From Methylobacterium sp. J-030 (GTDB lineage: Bacteria > Pseudomonadota > Alphaproteobacteria > Rhizobiales > Beijerinckiaceae): a stretch of DNA of 64,000 nucleotides. Every line of letters starts with the position of its first letter. Within the stretch, counting starts at the first letter, position 1. Under the pieces are notes generated by a model. It saw nothing but the letters and a program-made list of their open reading frames with translations. It was not told where the DNA came from and made no database searches. Location of the stretch: positions 1 to 64,000 of the forward strand of contig NZ_JAKSYM010000208.1 in assembly GCF_022829545.1 (NCBI RefSeq). Direction: 5' to 3'. Shown piece after piece: positions 27,155 to 35,337 of the stretch. The translations under genes and the position numbers were made by a program.

Positions 27155-27757
27155 ATGACCACAGCCAAGAAGACGACGACCGCAGGCCGGCAGGGTTTCA
27201 AGACCGGCGAGGCTGTCGTGTATCCGGCCCACGGCGTCGGTCGCATCACCGCGATCGAGGAGCAGGAGATCGCGGGCTACAAGCTTGAGCTGTTCGTCGT
27301 CTCGTTCGAGAAGGACAAGATGGTCCTGCGCGTGCCCACCGCGAAGGCCAACAGCGTCGGCATGCGCAAGCTCGCCGAGCCTGAGCTGGTGAAGAAGGCC
27401 CTCGACCTGCTGACCGGGCGTGCCCGGATCAAGCGCACCATGTGGTCGCGCCGGGCCCAGGAATACGAGGCGAAGATCAATTCAGGCGACCTGCTCTCGG
27501 TCACCGAGGTGGTGCGCGACCTGTTCCGCTCCGAGGCGCAGCCCGAGCAATCCTATTCCGAGCGCCAGCTCTACGAGGCGGCCCTCGACCGGATCGTGCG
27601 CGAAATCTCCTCGGTGAACCGCATCACCGAGACGGAGGCGCTGAAGCTCATCGAGCAGAGCCTCGCGAAGTCCCCCCGCCGGGCCAAGAGCGAGGCGGAG
27701 CCCGAGACCGACGCCGAGGGCGAGGGCGACGACACCATCCAGGAAGAAGCTGCCTGA
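27155..27757 (+). CDS. carD: CarD family transcription regulator
   Basis: A 200-residue CarD/CdnL protein. The N-terminal RNA-polymerase-interaction domain is clear (FKTGEAVVYPAHGVGRITAIEE), and the helical DNA-binding C-terminal part includes SRRAQEYEAKINSGDLLSV. CarD binds RNAP beta and stabilises open complexes at housekeeping promoters. The ATG at 27155 follows GGAGG. The N-terminal lysine/threonine tail and the acidic C-terminal tail are variable. An intrinsic terminator follows 31 bp after the stop. Confidence 0.95.
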   Translation: MTTAKKTTTAGRQGFKTGEAVVYPAHGVGRITAIEEQEIAGYKLELFVVSFEKDKMVLRVPTAKANSVGMRKLAEPELVKKALDLLTGRARIKRTMWSRRAQEYEAKINSGDLLSVTEVVRDLFRSEAQPEQSYSERQLYEAALDRIVREISSVNRITETEALKLIEQSLAKSPRRAKSEAEPETDAEGEGDDTIQEEAA

Positions 27758-27787
27758 GCGGCCCATCTCTGGTCCGACGATGAGGAA

Positions 27788-27812
27788 CCCGGCCCCTGCG
27801 GCCGGGTTTTTT
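27788..27812 (+). terminator. Intrinsic terminator of carD
   Basis: A 7-bp stem cccggcc / ggccggg with a 5-nt loop, followed immediately by six T residues. The stem is flanked by aa and tt that extend it by two pairs. Confidence 0.88.
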
Positions 27813-27940
27813 CATGGGTCGGTGCGAGCGCCCGCCCGGTCCGGCGGCCCGGATCCTGATGCGGGACCGGCATCGCGTCTGTCATCCCGCCGGAACACAA
27901 AAACGTGCCCGCGCGCTTGTCGCATTCCGGGTCGTCGGGC

Positions 27941-27966
27941 GGAACTTTCTCCTCGGGCCTTCCGTT
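27941..27966 (+). promoter_or_regulatory. EcfG-type (general stress response) promoter of rpoH
   Basis: GGAAC (27941-27945), a 17-bp spacer and CGTT (27963-27966) match the alphaproteobacterial EcfG/SigT consensus GGAAC-N16/17-CGTT exactly. The site is on the rpoH strand and 92 bp before its start codon. Confidence 0.6.
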
Positions 27967-28058
27967 GTCGCTGGCCTGGGGTCGCTTGGCGGCGGCGCCT
28001 GTGCGCCGGCCCATTGGTCTGGCGCCGCAACAGCACTCGACAACAAGAGGCAGGCGGA

Positions 28059-28934
28059 ATGGCTGAGATCGCGGGAATACGTAGGCAATTCATCCGGACT
28101 GCGATGGAAGCGCCCTTCCTCGCCCGGGAGGAGGAACGCGGCCTCGCCGTCCGCTGGAAGGACGATCGCGACGAACGCGCCCTTCACCGCCTGATCTCGG
28201 CCCATATGCGCCTCGTCATCGCCCTGGCGGGGCGTTTTCGTCACTACGGCCTGCCGATGGCCGACCTCGTCCAGGAGGGCCATGTCGGCCTGATGGAGGC
28301 CGCCGCCCGGTTCGAGCCGGAGCGGGATGTCCGCTTCTCCACCTACGCGACGTGGTGGATCCGCGCCTCGATCCAGGACTACATCCTGCGCAACTGGTCG
28401 ATCGTGCGCGGCGGCACGTCCTCGGCCCAGAAGGCGCTGTTCTTTAACCTGCGCCGGCTGCGGGCCCGGTTGATGCAATCCACCGAGGAGCATGTCGGCG
28501 ACGAGATCCACCGCCGAATCGCCAGCGCGATCGGCGTTTCGCGCGACGACGTGGCGCTGATGGATGCGCGCCTGTCGGGGCCGGACATGTCGCTCAACGC
28601 CCCCGTGGGCGAGGACAGCGAGGCCTCCTCGGAGCGGATGGACTTCCTGGTCGACGGCGCCGACCTGCCGGACGAGACCGTGAGCGCCACCGTCGACGGC
28701 GAGCGGCGCCTGAGCTGGCTCCAGCAGGCCCTGACCGTGCTGTCCGAGCGTGAGCTGCGCATCCTGCGCGAGCGCCGGCTCGCCGAGGATCAGGCGACCC
28801 TCGAGGCGCTGGGCCAGCGGCTTGGCATCTCGAAGGAGCGGGTCCGCCAGATCGAGAACCGGGCTCTGGAGAAGCTTCGCCGGGCGCTCGCCGACCGGTT
28901 CCCGGCTGCCACCGGCAGCCCGCATATCGGCTGA
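28059..28934 (+). CDS. rpoH: Sigma-32 heat-shock sigma factor RpoH
   Basis: A 291-residue sigma-70-family factor. Region 2 is clear (RLVIALAGRFRHYGLPMADLVQEG, then STYATWWIRASIQDYILRNW). The RpoH box QKALFFNLRR at about residues 124-133 marks it as sigma-32 rather than a housekeeping sigma. Region 4 (LEALGQRLGISKERVRQIENRALEKL) recognises the -35. The ATG at 28059 gives the normal length and N-terminus. It directs chaperone and protease genes on heat or stress. Alphaproteobacteria often have two RpoH paralogues; this could be either. A hairpin terminator follows. Confidence 0.92.
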   Translation: MAEIAGIRRQFIRTAMEAPFLAREEERGLAVRWKDDRDERALHRLISAHMRLVIALAGRFRHYGLPMADLVQEGHVGLMEAAARFEPERDVRFSTYATWWIRASIQDYILRNWSIVRGGTSSAQKALFFNLRRLRARLMQSTEEHVGDEIHRRIASAIGVSRDDVALMDARLSGPDMSLNAPVGEDSEASSERMDFLVDGADLPDETVSATVDGERRLSWLQQALTVLSERELRILRERRLAEDQATLEALGQRLGISKERVRQIENRALEKLRRALADRFPAATGSPHIG

Positions 28935-28957
28935 GCGACCTCAACCGCGCGGCAACA

Positions 28958-28981
28958 AGCCCGGCCATCGGCCGGGCTTTC
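28958..28981 (+). terminator. Terminator-like hairpin after rpoH
   Basis: A 9-bp stem agcccggcc / ggccgggct with a 3-nt loop, followed by tttcgtgttt. The T-run is broken. It lies 24 bp after the rpoH stop. Confidence 0.75.
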
Positions 28982-29011
28982 GTGTTTGGGCGCCCAATCC
29001 AGTGCGCACCC

Positions 29012-29106
29012 GTCATCGCGAGCGGAGCGAAGCGACCCAGGGCAGCGCGCTATCGGTGAGCATGGCGCGACTCTGGATTGCTTCGCTGCGCTCGCACAGA
29101 CGGCGG
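29012..29106. repeat. Dispersed palindromic repeat family B, copy 1
   Basis: The left arm starts gtcatcgcgagcggagcga. The right arm, read inverted, is nearly the same (ctggattgcttcgctgcgct, then cgcacagacgg). The arms are about 30 bp with a loop of about 38 bp. It lies between rpoH and the convergent MFS gene. A second full copy is at 40531 and a half copy at 14301. Confidence 0.8.
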
Positions 29107-29150
29107 CATACGGACGCTTCATCCCGGTGCTGCGATCGATCGCGGATCGC

Positions 29151-30395
29151 CTACGCGCCCTGCATCACCGCGCTGCGCCGCTCCCGCCGTTTACGGCGGC
29201 GGCCGGGTTCGGGGGTGGCGTCGAGCCAGATCACGAGGGCCAGCGCGAGGAGCGCCGGCACGCCGAGGGCGAGGAACGAGCCGGTCCAGCCGAACAGGCT
29301 GTAGGACAGCCCCCCGTACCAACCCGACAGGGCCCCGCCGACCCCCTGCACCGCGTTGACGCTGCCCAAAGCCGTCTGGGTCCGCCCGGAGCCCCAGGTC
29401 AGGTCCGCGACCACCACCGGCACCGCCACCCCGACGATGCCCGAGGCCACGCCGTCCAGAACCTCGGCGGCGATGAGCCAGACCGGATCGTCGATCAGGC
29501 CGGACAGGACCGCCCGCACGGGCAGTACCGCGAAGGCCACCATCAGGAGCTGGCGCCGCCCGCGCCTGTCCGCGAGCGAGCCGGCGAACAAAGCCACCGG
29601 CACCATCACGAGCTGCGCCACCATCACGTAACGCGCCGTCCACGTGGTGGCGTCGGCCGCGGTGGCGACGAGCTTCTGGCCGAGCAGCGAGAGCATGCCG
29701 CCGTTGCCGAGGTTGAACAGCGTCAGCGCCACGGTCAACACCAGGAGCCGGCGATTGCCGAAGACCTGCCGAAGGCCGCCGCGCTCTGGCTCGTCCTCCG
29801 CATCTTCCTGCCAACCCACCGCCCGCCGCCGGTTCCAGGCGCCGGCCGGCGTCGTCAGGGCGGCGATGATCGCCGCCACCGCCATGCCGCCGAGAACCCA
29901 GAAGGCGATCGCCGGACCGAAATAACCTGTCCCGAGGCTGATGCCGCCGGCCGCGACCAGGATGCCGATGTGGTTGAAGGCCTGGTTGCGGCCCTGCTGC
30001 CTGGGAAACCGGTCCTTGCCGACGATCCCGAGCGTCAATGCCGCCACCGCCGGCAGGAGCAGCGTGCCGCCCGCTGCGGCCAGGAGCTGCGCGAACAGCA
30101 CCGCGGCGAAGCTGCGCGCCGGCAGCAGCAGCAGCGTGCCAGCCAGGATGCCGCCGCAGGCCAGCGCGATCAGCAGGCGGGGCTTGGAATAGCGGTCCAC
30201 CAGGGCGCCGAACGGGCCGCTCAGGAACAGCGTGCCGAACCCGACGAGCGTGATCACGAAGCCGACCCGCGCCGGACTCCACGACGCCGCCTCGGCCAGC
30301 CACGTCCCGAGGAACGGGCCGAGGCCGCCTTGGATGTCGCCGATGAAGACGTTGATCAGGGCGAGATGCGTTGTGGGAGACATTCCGACCGGCAA
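29151..30395 (-). CDS. MFS transporter
   Basis: A 414-residue protein with about twelve hydrophobic helices and a central loop (PAGAWNRRRAVGWQEDAEDE). The loop between helices 2 and 3 carries GPFGALVDRYSKPR, and the repeat of the same motif in the second half is GSLADRRGRRQ, as in major-facilitator antiporters. The substrate cannot be assigned. An ATG four codons in (30383) is an alternative start. The gene stands alone. Confidence 0.9.
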   Translation of the reverse strand: MPVGMSPTTHLALINVFIGDIQGGLGPFLGTWLAEAASWSPARVGFVITLVGFGTLFLSGPFGALVDRYSKPRLLIALACGGILAGTLLLLPARSFAAVLFAQLLAAAGGTLLLPAVAALTLGIVGKDRFPRQQGRNQAFNHIGILVAAGGISLGTGYFGPAIAFWVLGGMAVAAIIAALTTPAGAWNRRRAVGWQEDAEDEPERGGLRQVFGNRRLLVLTVALTLFNLGNGGMLSLLGQKLVATAADATTWTARYVMVAQLVMVPVALFAGSLADRRGRRQLLMVAFAVLPVRAVLSGLIDDPVWLIAAEVLDGVASGIVGVAVPVVVADLTWGSGRTQTALGSVNAVQGVGGALSGWYGGLSYSLFGWTGSFLALGVPALLALALVIWLDATPEPGRRRKRRERRSAVMQGA

Positions 30396-30453
30396 AGCTG
30401 CGAGAGCCGCACGAACTGGGCCGGAGCGCCCGTGCGGTCAAGCCTGCCTCGCG

Positions 30454-30576
30454 TCACACCGGCGGCCCGTACTGCACGAGCCCGTCGCCGACCGACCAGT
30501 TTTCCGGCGCGACCTCGACGAGGCTCACGAACACGTTGCCGGGCTTCACGCCGGGATCCTGCCCGAACTCCCGCTT
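30454..30576 (-). pseudogene. C-terminal remnant of a tautomerase-family protein
   Basis: Read on the minus strand, about 35 residues end DPGVKPGNVFVSLVEVAPEN, then WSVGDGLVQYGPPV and stop. This is the typical C-terminal strand and helix of 4-oxalocrotonate-tautomerase-like proteins (pattern NVFV-LVEV-KENWS-GNG-AQY). No N-terminal part with the catalytic Pro1 precedes it; upstream sequence in all frames on this strand is unrelated and runs into repeat family C. It is probably a decayed gene. The assignment rests on motif memory only. Confidence 0.5.
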
Positions 30577-30683
30577 ACCGACACCGTGCTGCAGGCACGC
30601 CCCTTGCGCGGGCCGGCCGCCGACGCGTTCCGCGCCCTGGCGGCGGCCTATCGCGATCCCGGCGGCCATTGAGGCCCGCCCGT

Positions 30684-30797
30684 CCTGGTTTCGAGAGGGC
30701 GAGCCCTTTCGCGGGTCCAGGGCAGAGCCTTGGATTCCGTCAGGGCTTTGCCCTGACAACCCACCAGAGGGCTCGCCCTTTGGAAAGCCGGAATCGG
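30684..30797. repeat. Dispersed repeat family C, copy 2
   Basis: An inverted structure. The left part has tttcgagagggcgagccctt and tcgcgggtccagggcagagcc. The right part has agggctttgccctgacaacc and gagggctcgccctttgg, which is inverted relative to the left. It shares blocks with the shorter copy at 19672. It occupies most of the gap before secB. Confidence 0.75.
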
Positions 30798-30810
30798 GTC
30801 AAACAGAGGC

Positions 30811-31311
30811 TCAGGAAGCGAGCGGACCCTGCGCGCCCTGCTGCTCCATGATCTTCTGCCGGTAGAGGCCGACGAAGTCGATCGGATCGATGTAGAGGGG
30901 CGGGAAGCCGCCGTTGCGCACAGCCTCGGCCACGATCTGGCGGGCGAAGGGGAAGAGCAGGCGCGGGCATTCGATCATCACGGCCGGGTGGATCTGGTCG
31001 GCCGGAATGTTCTGCAGGCGGAACACGCCCGCATAAGTCACCTCGAAGGCGAACAGCACGTCGGTCTGGACCTTGGCATCGCCGTCGAGCTTGAGCTCGA
31101 CCTCGAAGTCGGTCTCCGAGAGCTGCGCCGCGTTGACGTTGACCTGGATGTTGATCTGCGGCCCCTGGCCCTCCTTGGGCTGGAGGGAGCGCGGCGCGTT
31201 CGGATTCTCGAAGGAGAGATCTTTCGTGTACTGCGCCAGGGCGTTGATCATCGGCATATCGCCCTGCGGCATGCCGCCGCCGTTGCCGTTCGCTGCCGGG
31301 GAATCGGCCAT
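30811..31311 (-). CDS. secB: Protein-export chaperone SecB
   Basis: A 166-residue cytoplasmic chaperone that keeps preproteins unfolded for SecA. The SecB fold is visible from [19 protein letters not shown], the [13 protein letters not shown] strand and [17 protein letters not shown], to the C-terminal [19 protein letters not shown] and [10 protein letters not shown]. The ATG at 31311 is chosen because the open frame upstream (to 31419) has no SecB character. The Gly/Asn-rich N-terminal extension is common in alphaproteobacterial SecB. Confidence 0.96.
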   Translation of the reverse strand: MADSPAANGNGGGMPQGDMPMINALAQYTKDLSFENPNAPRSLQPKEGQGPQINIQVNVNAAQLSETDFEVELKLDGDAKVQTDVLFAFEVTYAGVFRLQNIPADQIHPAVMIECPRLLFPFARQIVAEAVRNGGFPPLYIDPIDFVGLYRQKIMEQQGAQGPLAS

Positions 31312-31646
31312 GCGGATCTTCCTTCTCGATCGGCCGGCGACACGGCCGGCGCGGGTTGTCTCAGCGGGTGCCGCTGGATCGCGCCGCGGAACTGCCCCGA
31401 ATGGCAGGGCCGCTAACACGCGCGCCGAGCCTGGACAAGCGAACTGGTGCGGCGCTGGCGCCGGCGGCGGCGGTGACCCATATCGGACCGGTCCCGGGTG
31501 CGGTTTTCGCGCGGGGACAACCGGCTCGCTCCTGACGCGTTGGTCGGATATGAGTCGTCACGACTATGCACGCTTTGCCGGCGTCGCACCGCGCGTGACC
31601 TGAGCAAGGGGCACAGGGTCTCGCCGCGGCCACCATCGGATCGGTG
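31312..31646. other. 335-bp divergent gap between secB and the Tim44-like gene
   Basis: This gap must hold the secB promoter (minus) and that of the Tim44-mltA-smr operon (plus). No repeat, RNA gene or well-matched promoter is recognised. A short inverted repeat gccggc-n6-gccggc lies in the secB 5' region near 31333-31351. Confidence 0.35.
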
Positions 31647-32360
31647 ATGCAGGACAGTTTCGACGTTACGACGATCATCTTCCTCGCGCTCGCGGTCTTC
31701 GTGATCTGGCGTCTGCGCTCGGTGCTGGGCCAGAAGACCGGCGCGGAGCGCTCGCCGTTCAAGCCGGTCGACCGCAGCCGCACGGAGCCCCAGGCGCGCA
31801 GCGAGGGCGACAACGTCGTCCGCCTGCCGGGCGCCGACCGGGCACCCCCGACCCCGGCGCCCGCCCCGGCGCAGCGCGACTGGCGCGGGATCGCCGAGCC
31901 CGGCTCCGAGATCGCCCGCGGGTTGGAGGCCTGCGTCCAGGCCGAGCCGAGCTTCGATCCGCGCGCCTTCCTGGAGGGCGCGAAATCGGCCTACGAGGCG
32001 ATCATGATCGCCTTCGCCAAGGGCGACCGGAAGACCCTGCGCGGCCTCCTTTCCAAGGAGGTCGGCGAGGCGTTCGAGCGGGCGATCGCCGAGCGCGAGC
32101 GCAACCGCCAGACGCTGGAGACGACCTTCGTCTCGATCGACAAGGCCGAGATCGTGGCGGTCGAGGTGCGCAACCGCGTCGCCCAGGTCACCGTGCGGTT
32201 CCTGTCGAACCTCATCACCGCCACCCGCAACGCCGAGGGCAAGGTGGTGGATGGCAGCGCCGAGACCGTGGTCGAGGTGCCCGACGTCTGGACCTTCGCG
32301 CGGACGCTCGGCTCGCGCGACCCGAACTGGCAGCTCGTGGCCACCGAGGCCGGCGCCTGA
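31647..32360 (+). CDS. Tim44/TimA-family membrane-associated protein
   Basis: A 237-residue protein with one N-terminal hydrophobic segment (TTIIFLALAVFVIWRL), a Pro/Ala-rich linker and a C-terminal Tim44-like domain (FLEGAKSAYEAIMIAFAKGD, then LRGLLSKEVGEAFERAI and VVEVPDVWTFARTLGSRDPNW). Its alphaproteobacterial relatives are the likely ancestors of mitochondrial Tim44. A GTG at 31644 directly before the ATG could also serve as start. It begins the operon with mltA and smr. Confidence 0.93.
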   Translation: MQDSFDVTTIIFLALAVFVIWRLRSVLGQKTGAERSPFKPVDRSRTEPQARSEGDNVVRLPGADRAPPTPAPAPAQRDWRGIAEPGSEIARGLEACVQAEPSFDPRAFLEGAKSAYEAIMIAFAKGDRKTLRGLLSKEVGEAFERAIAERERNRQTLETTFVSIDKAEIVAVEVRNRVAQVTVRFLSNLITATRNAEGKVVDGSAETVVEVPDVWTFARTLGSRDPNWQLVATEAGA

Positions 32361-32378
32361 CCGCCTGACGGCTGCCCC

Positions 32379-33572
32379 GTGACGATCCCGCGCACTTGGC
32401 CCGGAGCCGTCACGGCCGCCATCCTGGCCACCGTCCTGGAGTCGGCCCCCACCGGGGCATCGGCCGCCGCACCGGCCATGGTCGGCGGCGCGACGCTGAC
32501 GTCCGTTCCGTTCGAGGCCCTGCCGGGTTTTCCCGGCCCGGACGCCGAAGCGGCCCTGGAGGCCTTCCGCCGGGTCTGCGCCGCACCCGCCCCGGCCCTG
32601 CCGCAGCCCGCCGGGGTCGCGGGCGATCCAGCCGCCCTGGCCGAGGCCTGCACGGCGGCGAAAGGGGATGTGGCGGACGCCGCGTCGTTCTTCCGCGCAC
32701 GCTTCGACGCCTTCCGGATCGAGCGGCCCGATGCCGGGCCAGCGGGCTTCCTCACCGCCTATTTCGAGCCCGAGCTGACGGGCTCCCTCGATCCGGGGCC
32801 GGACTACCCGACGCCGGTTCTGGCCCGGCCGGACGACCTTGTGTCCCTCGGCCCCGGCGAGACCCGTCCCGGCCTCGATCCGTCGCTCCGCGCCGCCCGC
32901 GCCACCGCGGAAGGGTTCGCCCCCTACCCCGACCGCGCCGCCATCGAGGACGGCGCCCTCGGCATGCGGGCGCGCCCGATCCTGTGGCTGCGCGATGCGG
33001 TCGATCTGCTGGTCCTGCAGGTCCAGGGCTCCGGACGCGTGCGCCTGCCCGACGGGCGCGCGGTGCGGGTGCTGTACGACGGGCGCAACGGGCGTCCCTA
33101 CACGGCGGTGGCCAAGCTGATCGTGCAGGAGGGGCACCTGCCCCTCGAAGGCCTGACGCTCGCCCGCTGGACGGGCTGGCTGCGGGATCATCCCGACACC
33201 GCCCGGCGCCTGATCCGGGCGAACGCCTCCTACATCTTCTTCCGCCTCGCCCCGGTCGAGGATCCGGCCCTCGGGCCGCCAGGGGCCGCCAACGCGCCGC
33301 TCAGCCCCGGCCGCAGCCTCGCGGTCGATGCGGGCCTATGGCGCTACGGGCTGCCGTTCTGGCTCGCAGGTCCGCTGCCGGGGGCAGGCCCCGGTGAGGC
33401 CGGGCGCCTCGTGATCGCGGCCGATACGGGCTCGGCGATCGTCGGCCCGGCCCGGGGCGATCTGTTCGTCGGGACCGGCACACAGGCCGGCATCGCGGCC
33501 GGAAACCTGCGCGACGCCATCGGCTTCGTGGTGCTGCTGCCGAAGGCCGCGCCGGGCGGACGCCCCCGATGA
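32379..33572 (+). CDS. mltA: Membrane-bound lytic murein transglycosylase A
   Basis: A 397-residue peptidoglycan-cleaving enzyme with a GTG start. A hydrophobic N-terminal leader is followed by the MltA domain (LTAYFEPELTGS and PDRAAIEDGALG, then LWLRDAVDLLVLQVQGSGRV) and the 3D domain (LAVDAGLWRYGLPFW, later RLVIAADTGSAIVGPARGDLF), where the catalytic Asp is expected. No lipobox is seen, so it is probably soluble in the periplasm or signal-anchored. The stop overlaps the smr start (ATGA). Confidence 0.93.
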   Translation: MTIPRTWPGAVTAAILATVLESAPTGASAAAPAMVGGATLTSVPFEALPGFPGPDAEAALEAFRRVCAAPAPALPQPAGVAGDPAALAEACTAAKGDVADAASFFRARFDAFRIERPDAGPAGFLTAYFEPELTGSLDPGPDYPTPVLARPDDLVSLGPGETRPGLDPSLRAARATAEGFAPYPDRAAIEDGALGMRARPILWLRDAVDLLVLQVQGSGRVRLPDGRAVRVLYDGRNGRPYTAVAKLIVQEGHLPLEGLTLARWTGWLRDHPDTARRLIRANASYIFFRLAPVEDPALGPPGAANAPLSPGRSLAVDAGLWRYGLPFWLAGPLPGAGPGEAGRLVIAADTGSAIVGPARGDLFVGTGTQAGIAAGNLRDAIGFVVLLPKAAPGGRPR

Positions 33573-34207
33573 GGCCGCCCCGCCGCGGGCGCCGTCTGTC
33601 CGCCGGGGAAGCCCGGCTCTGGGACGCGATCGCCCAGCTGGTCACGCCCCTGCCGGGCCGCGCCGCGCCGGTTCCCGAGGCCGCCCCCGAGGTCCCGGCG
33701 CCGGCCGCCACCATGCCGGCGCTGACGGCCGCGATCCTGAAGCCGACCGCGGCGCCGGTCGCGAAGAAGCCGCGCGCCAAGAAACATCCGCCGAAGCCGG
33801 CGCCGGAGCCGCCGCACCCGGCCACCGCCGCGCCCTACCAGGCACCGCCCCAGCGCCACGCCCCGAGCGCCGGGCTGGAGCGGACCGCGAAGGTCGGCCT
33901 GCGCCGGGGGCGGCTCGCCATTGAGGCGCGGATCGATCTGCACGGCATGGTGCAGACCGAGGCGCACGCCGCGCTGACGGGCTTCCTGCTCCGCGCCCGG
34001 GCCGCCGGCCATGCCTACGTGCTGGTCGTCACCGGCAAGGGCGGCCCGGGCGCTTCGGAGGCGTTCGCCGAGCGCGGTGTGCTCCGTCGCAGCGTGCCGC
34101 ACTGGCTGCGCGGGCCGGAACTGCGCGGGATCGTGCTGGGCTTCGAGGAGGCAGCGCGCCACCACGGCGGCGGCGGCGCGCTCTATGTGCGGCTGCGGCG
34201 GCGCTGA
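33569..34207 (+). CDS. Smr/MutS2-family protein
   Basis: A 212-residue protein. The N-terminal half is basic and Pro/Ala-rich, probably disordered; the C-terminal half is a Smr domain with IDLHGMVQTEAHAALTGFLL, VVTGKGGPGASE and a final GGGALYVRLRR. Smr domains nick or bind nucleic acids. It has the LDLHG-type motif of the Smr family (here IDLHG). Its start overlaps the mltA stop, so it is translationally coupled. Confidence 0.93.
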   Translation: MRPPRRGRRLSAGEARLWDAIAQLVTPLPGRAAPVPEAAPEVPAPAATMPALTAAILKPTAAPVAKKPRAKKHPPKPAPEPPHPATAAPYQAPPQRHAPSAGLERTAKVGLRRGRLAIEARIDLHGMVQTEAHAALTGFLLRARAAGHAYVLVVTGKGGPGASEAFAERGVLRRSVPHWLRGPELRGIVLGFEEAARHHGGGGALYVRLRRR

Positions 34208-34305
34208 GGAGCGGCAAACCGCCCGGGGCCTAAGCCGTTGCGGCCGCGGCCGATCCCGCCGATATCCGAGAGCCGGCGCACGATGCGCCGCGAGCAGCGA
34301 ACACC

Positions 34306-35196
34306 ATGCCGGAGCTCCCCGAGGTCGAGACGGTGCGGCGGGGGCTGGCGCCCGCCATGGTCGGCGCGCGCTTCAGCCGCGTTACCCTGCGCCGGCCGAA
34401 CCTGCGCTTCCCCTTCCCCGAGCGCTTCGCCGCCCGCCTGGAGGGCCGCACCGTGACCGGGCTGGCGCGGAGAGCGAAATACCTCACCGCCACGCTCGAT
34501 TCCGGCGAGACCCTGATCATGCATCTCGGCATGAGCGGCCGGTTCGACGTGGCGTTGCCTGACGGCAGCAACCTCTCGCCGGGGGACTTCTACCTGGAGG
34601 GCGCGCAGGGCACGCCCAAGCACGACCACGTGGTGATGGCGATGAGCACCGGCGCCACCGTCACCTACAACGACGCCCGCCGCTTCGGCTTCATGGATCT
34701 CGTCCCGAGCCGGGATCTCGAAGCATGCCGCCACTTCGCCCGAATGGGCGTCGAGCCCCTCGACGGACTCACCGGCGCGGTGATCGCGGGGCTGTTCCGC
34801 CACAAGATCACGCCGCTGAAGGCCGCCCTGCTCGATCAGCGCCTGATCGCGGGGCTCGGCAACATCTACGTCTGCGAGGCCCTGCACCGGGCGCGGCTGC
34901 ATCCCGAGACCCCCGCCGGCAGCCTCGCCCGGCCGGACGGGCGCCCGACCCCCAAGGCCAACGCGCTGGCCAAGGCGATCGTGCAGGTGCTGGAGGCGGC
35001 CGTGAAGGCCGGCGGCTCGACGCTGCGCGACTACGCTCACACCGACGGCAGCGCGGGCGCCTTCCAGCACGCCTTCCGGGTCTACGACCGGGTCGGCCTC
35101 GCCTGCAGCCGGCCGGGCTGCGGCGGCGCGATCAGCCGCATCGTGCAGGCCAACCGCTCGACCTTCCTCTGCGCCACCTGCCAGCCCGCCGGCTGA
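34306..35196 (+). CDS. mutM: Formamidopyrimidine-DNA glycosylase (Fpg)
   Basis: A 296-residue base-excision repair enzyme that removes 8-oxoguanine and related lesions. The start [14 protein letters not shown] carries the catalytic Pro2 (exposed once Met is removed) and Glu3. The helix-two-turn-helix [18 protein letters not shown] and the zinc-finger cysteines at the end (CSRPGC...FLCATC) are intact. Length is slightly above the usual 270, with a short insert near residues 96-105. Confidence 0.97.
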   Translation: MPELPEVETVRRGLAPAMVGARFSRVTLRRPNLRFPFPERFAARLEGRTVTGLARRAKYLTATLDSGETLIMHLGMSGRFDVALPDGSNLSPGDFYLEGAQGTPKHDHVVMAMSTGATVTYNDARRFGFMDLVPSRDLEACRHFARMGVEPLDGLTGAVIAGLFRHKITPLKAALLDQRLIAGLGNIYVCEALHRARLHPETPAGSLARPDGRPTPKANALAKAIVQVLEAAVKAGGSTLRDYAHTDGSAGAFQHAFRVYDRVGLACSRPGCGGAISRIVQANRSTFLCATCQPAG

Positions 35197-35337
35197 CCGC
35201 ACCCTTTCGCGCCGCGAAACGGCATTTTCGCCACAAACCCGGCTAGGGTCGCGAGTCTCGACGTGCGCACCCGGTTGCGGGCAGCCGATCCCGGCCCGCG
35301 ATCCGTGACGGGCCGCGCGGACCCAGACAGGATCCCG

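Noticed and set aside
26948-27232. Possible minus-strand gene in the 517-bp gap before carD
   Set aside because: The translation is Arg/Gly-biased, without a ribosome-binding site or recognisable domain, and it overlaps the carD start.
30547-30672. Plus-strand frame ending in an Ala/Arg-rich helix near the tautomerase remnant
   Set aside because: It overlaps the better-supported minus-strand tautomerase remnant and matches no family I recognise.
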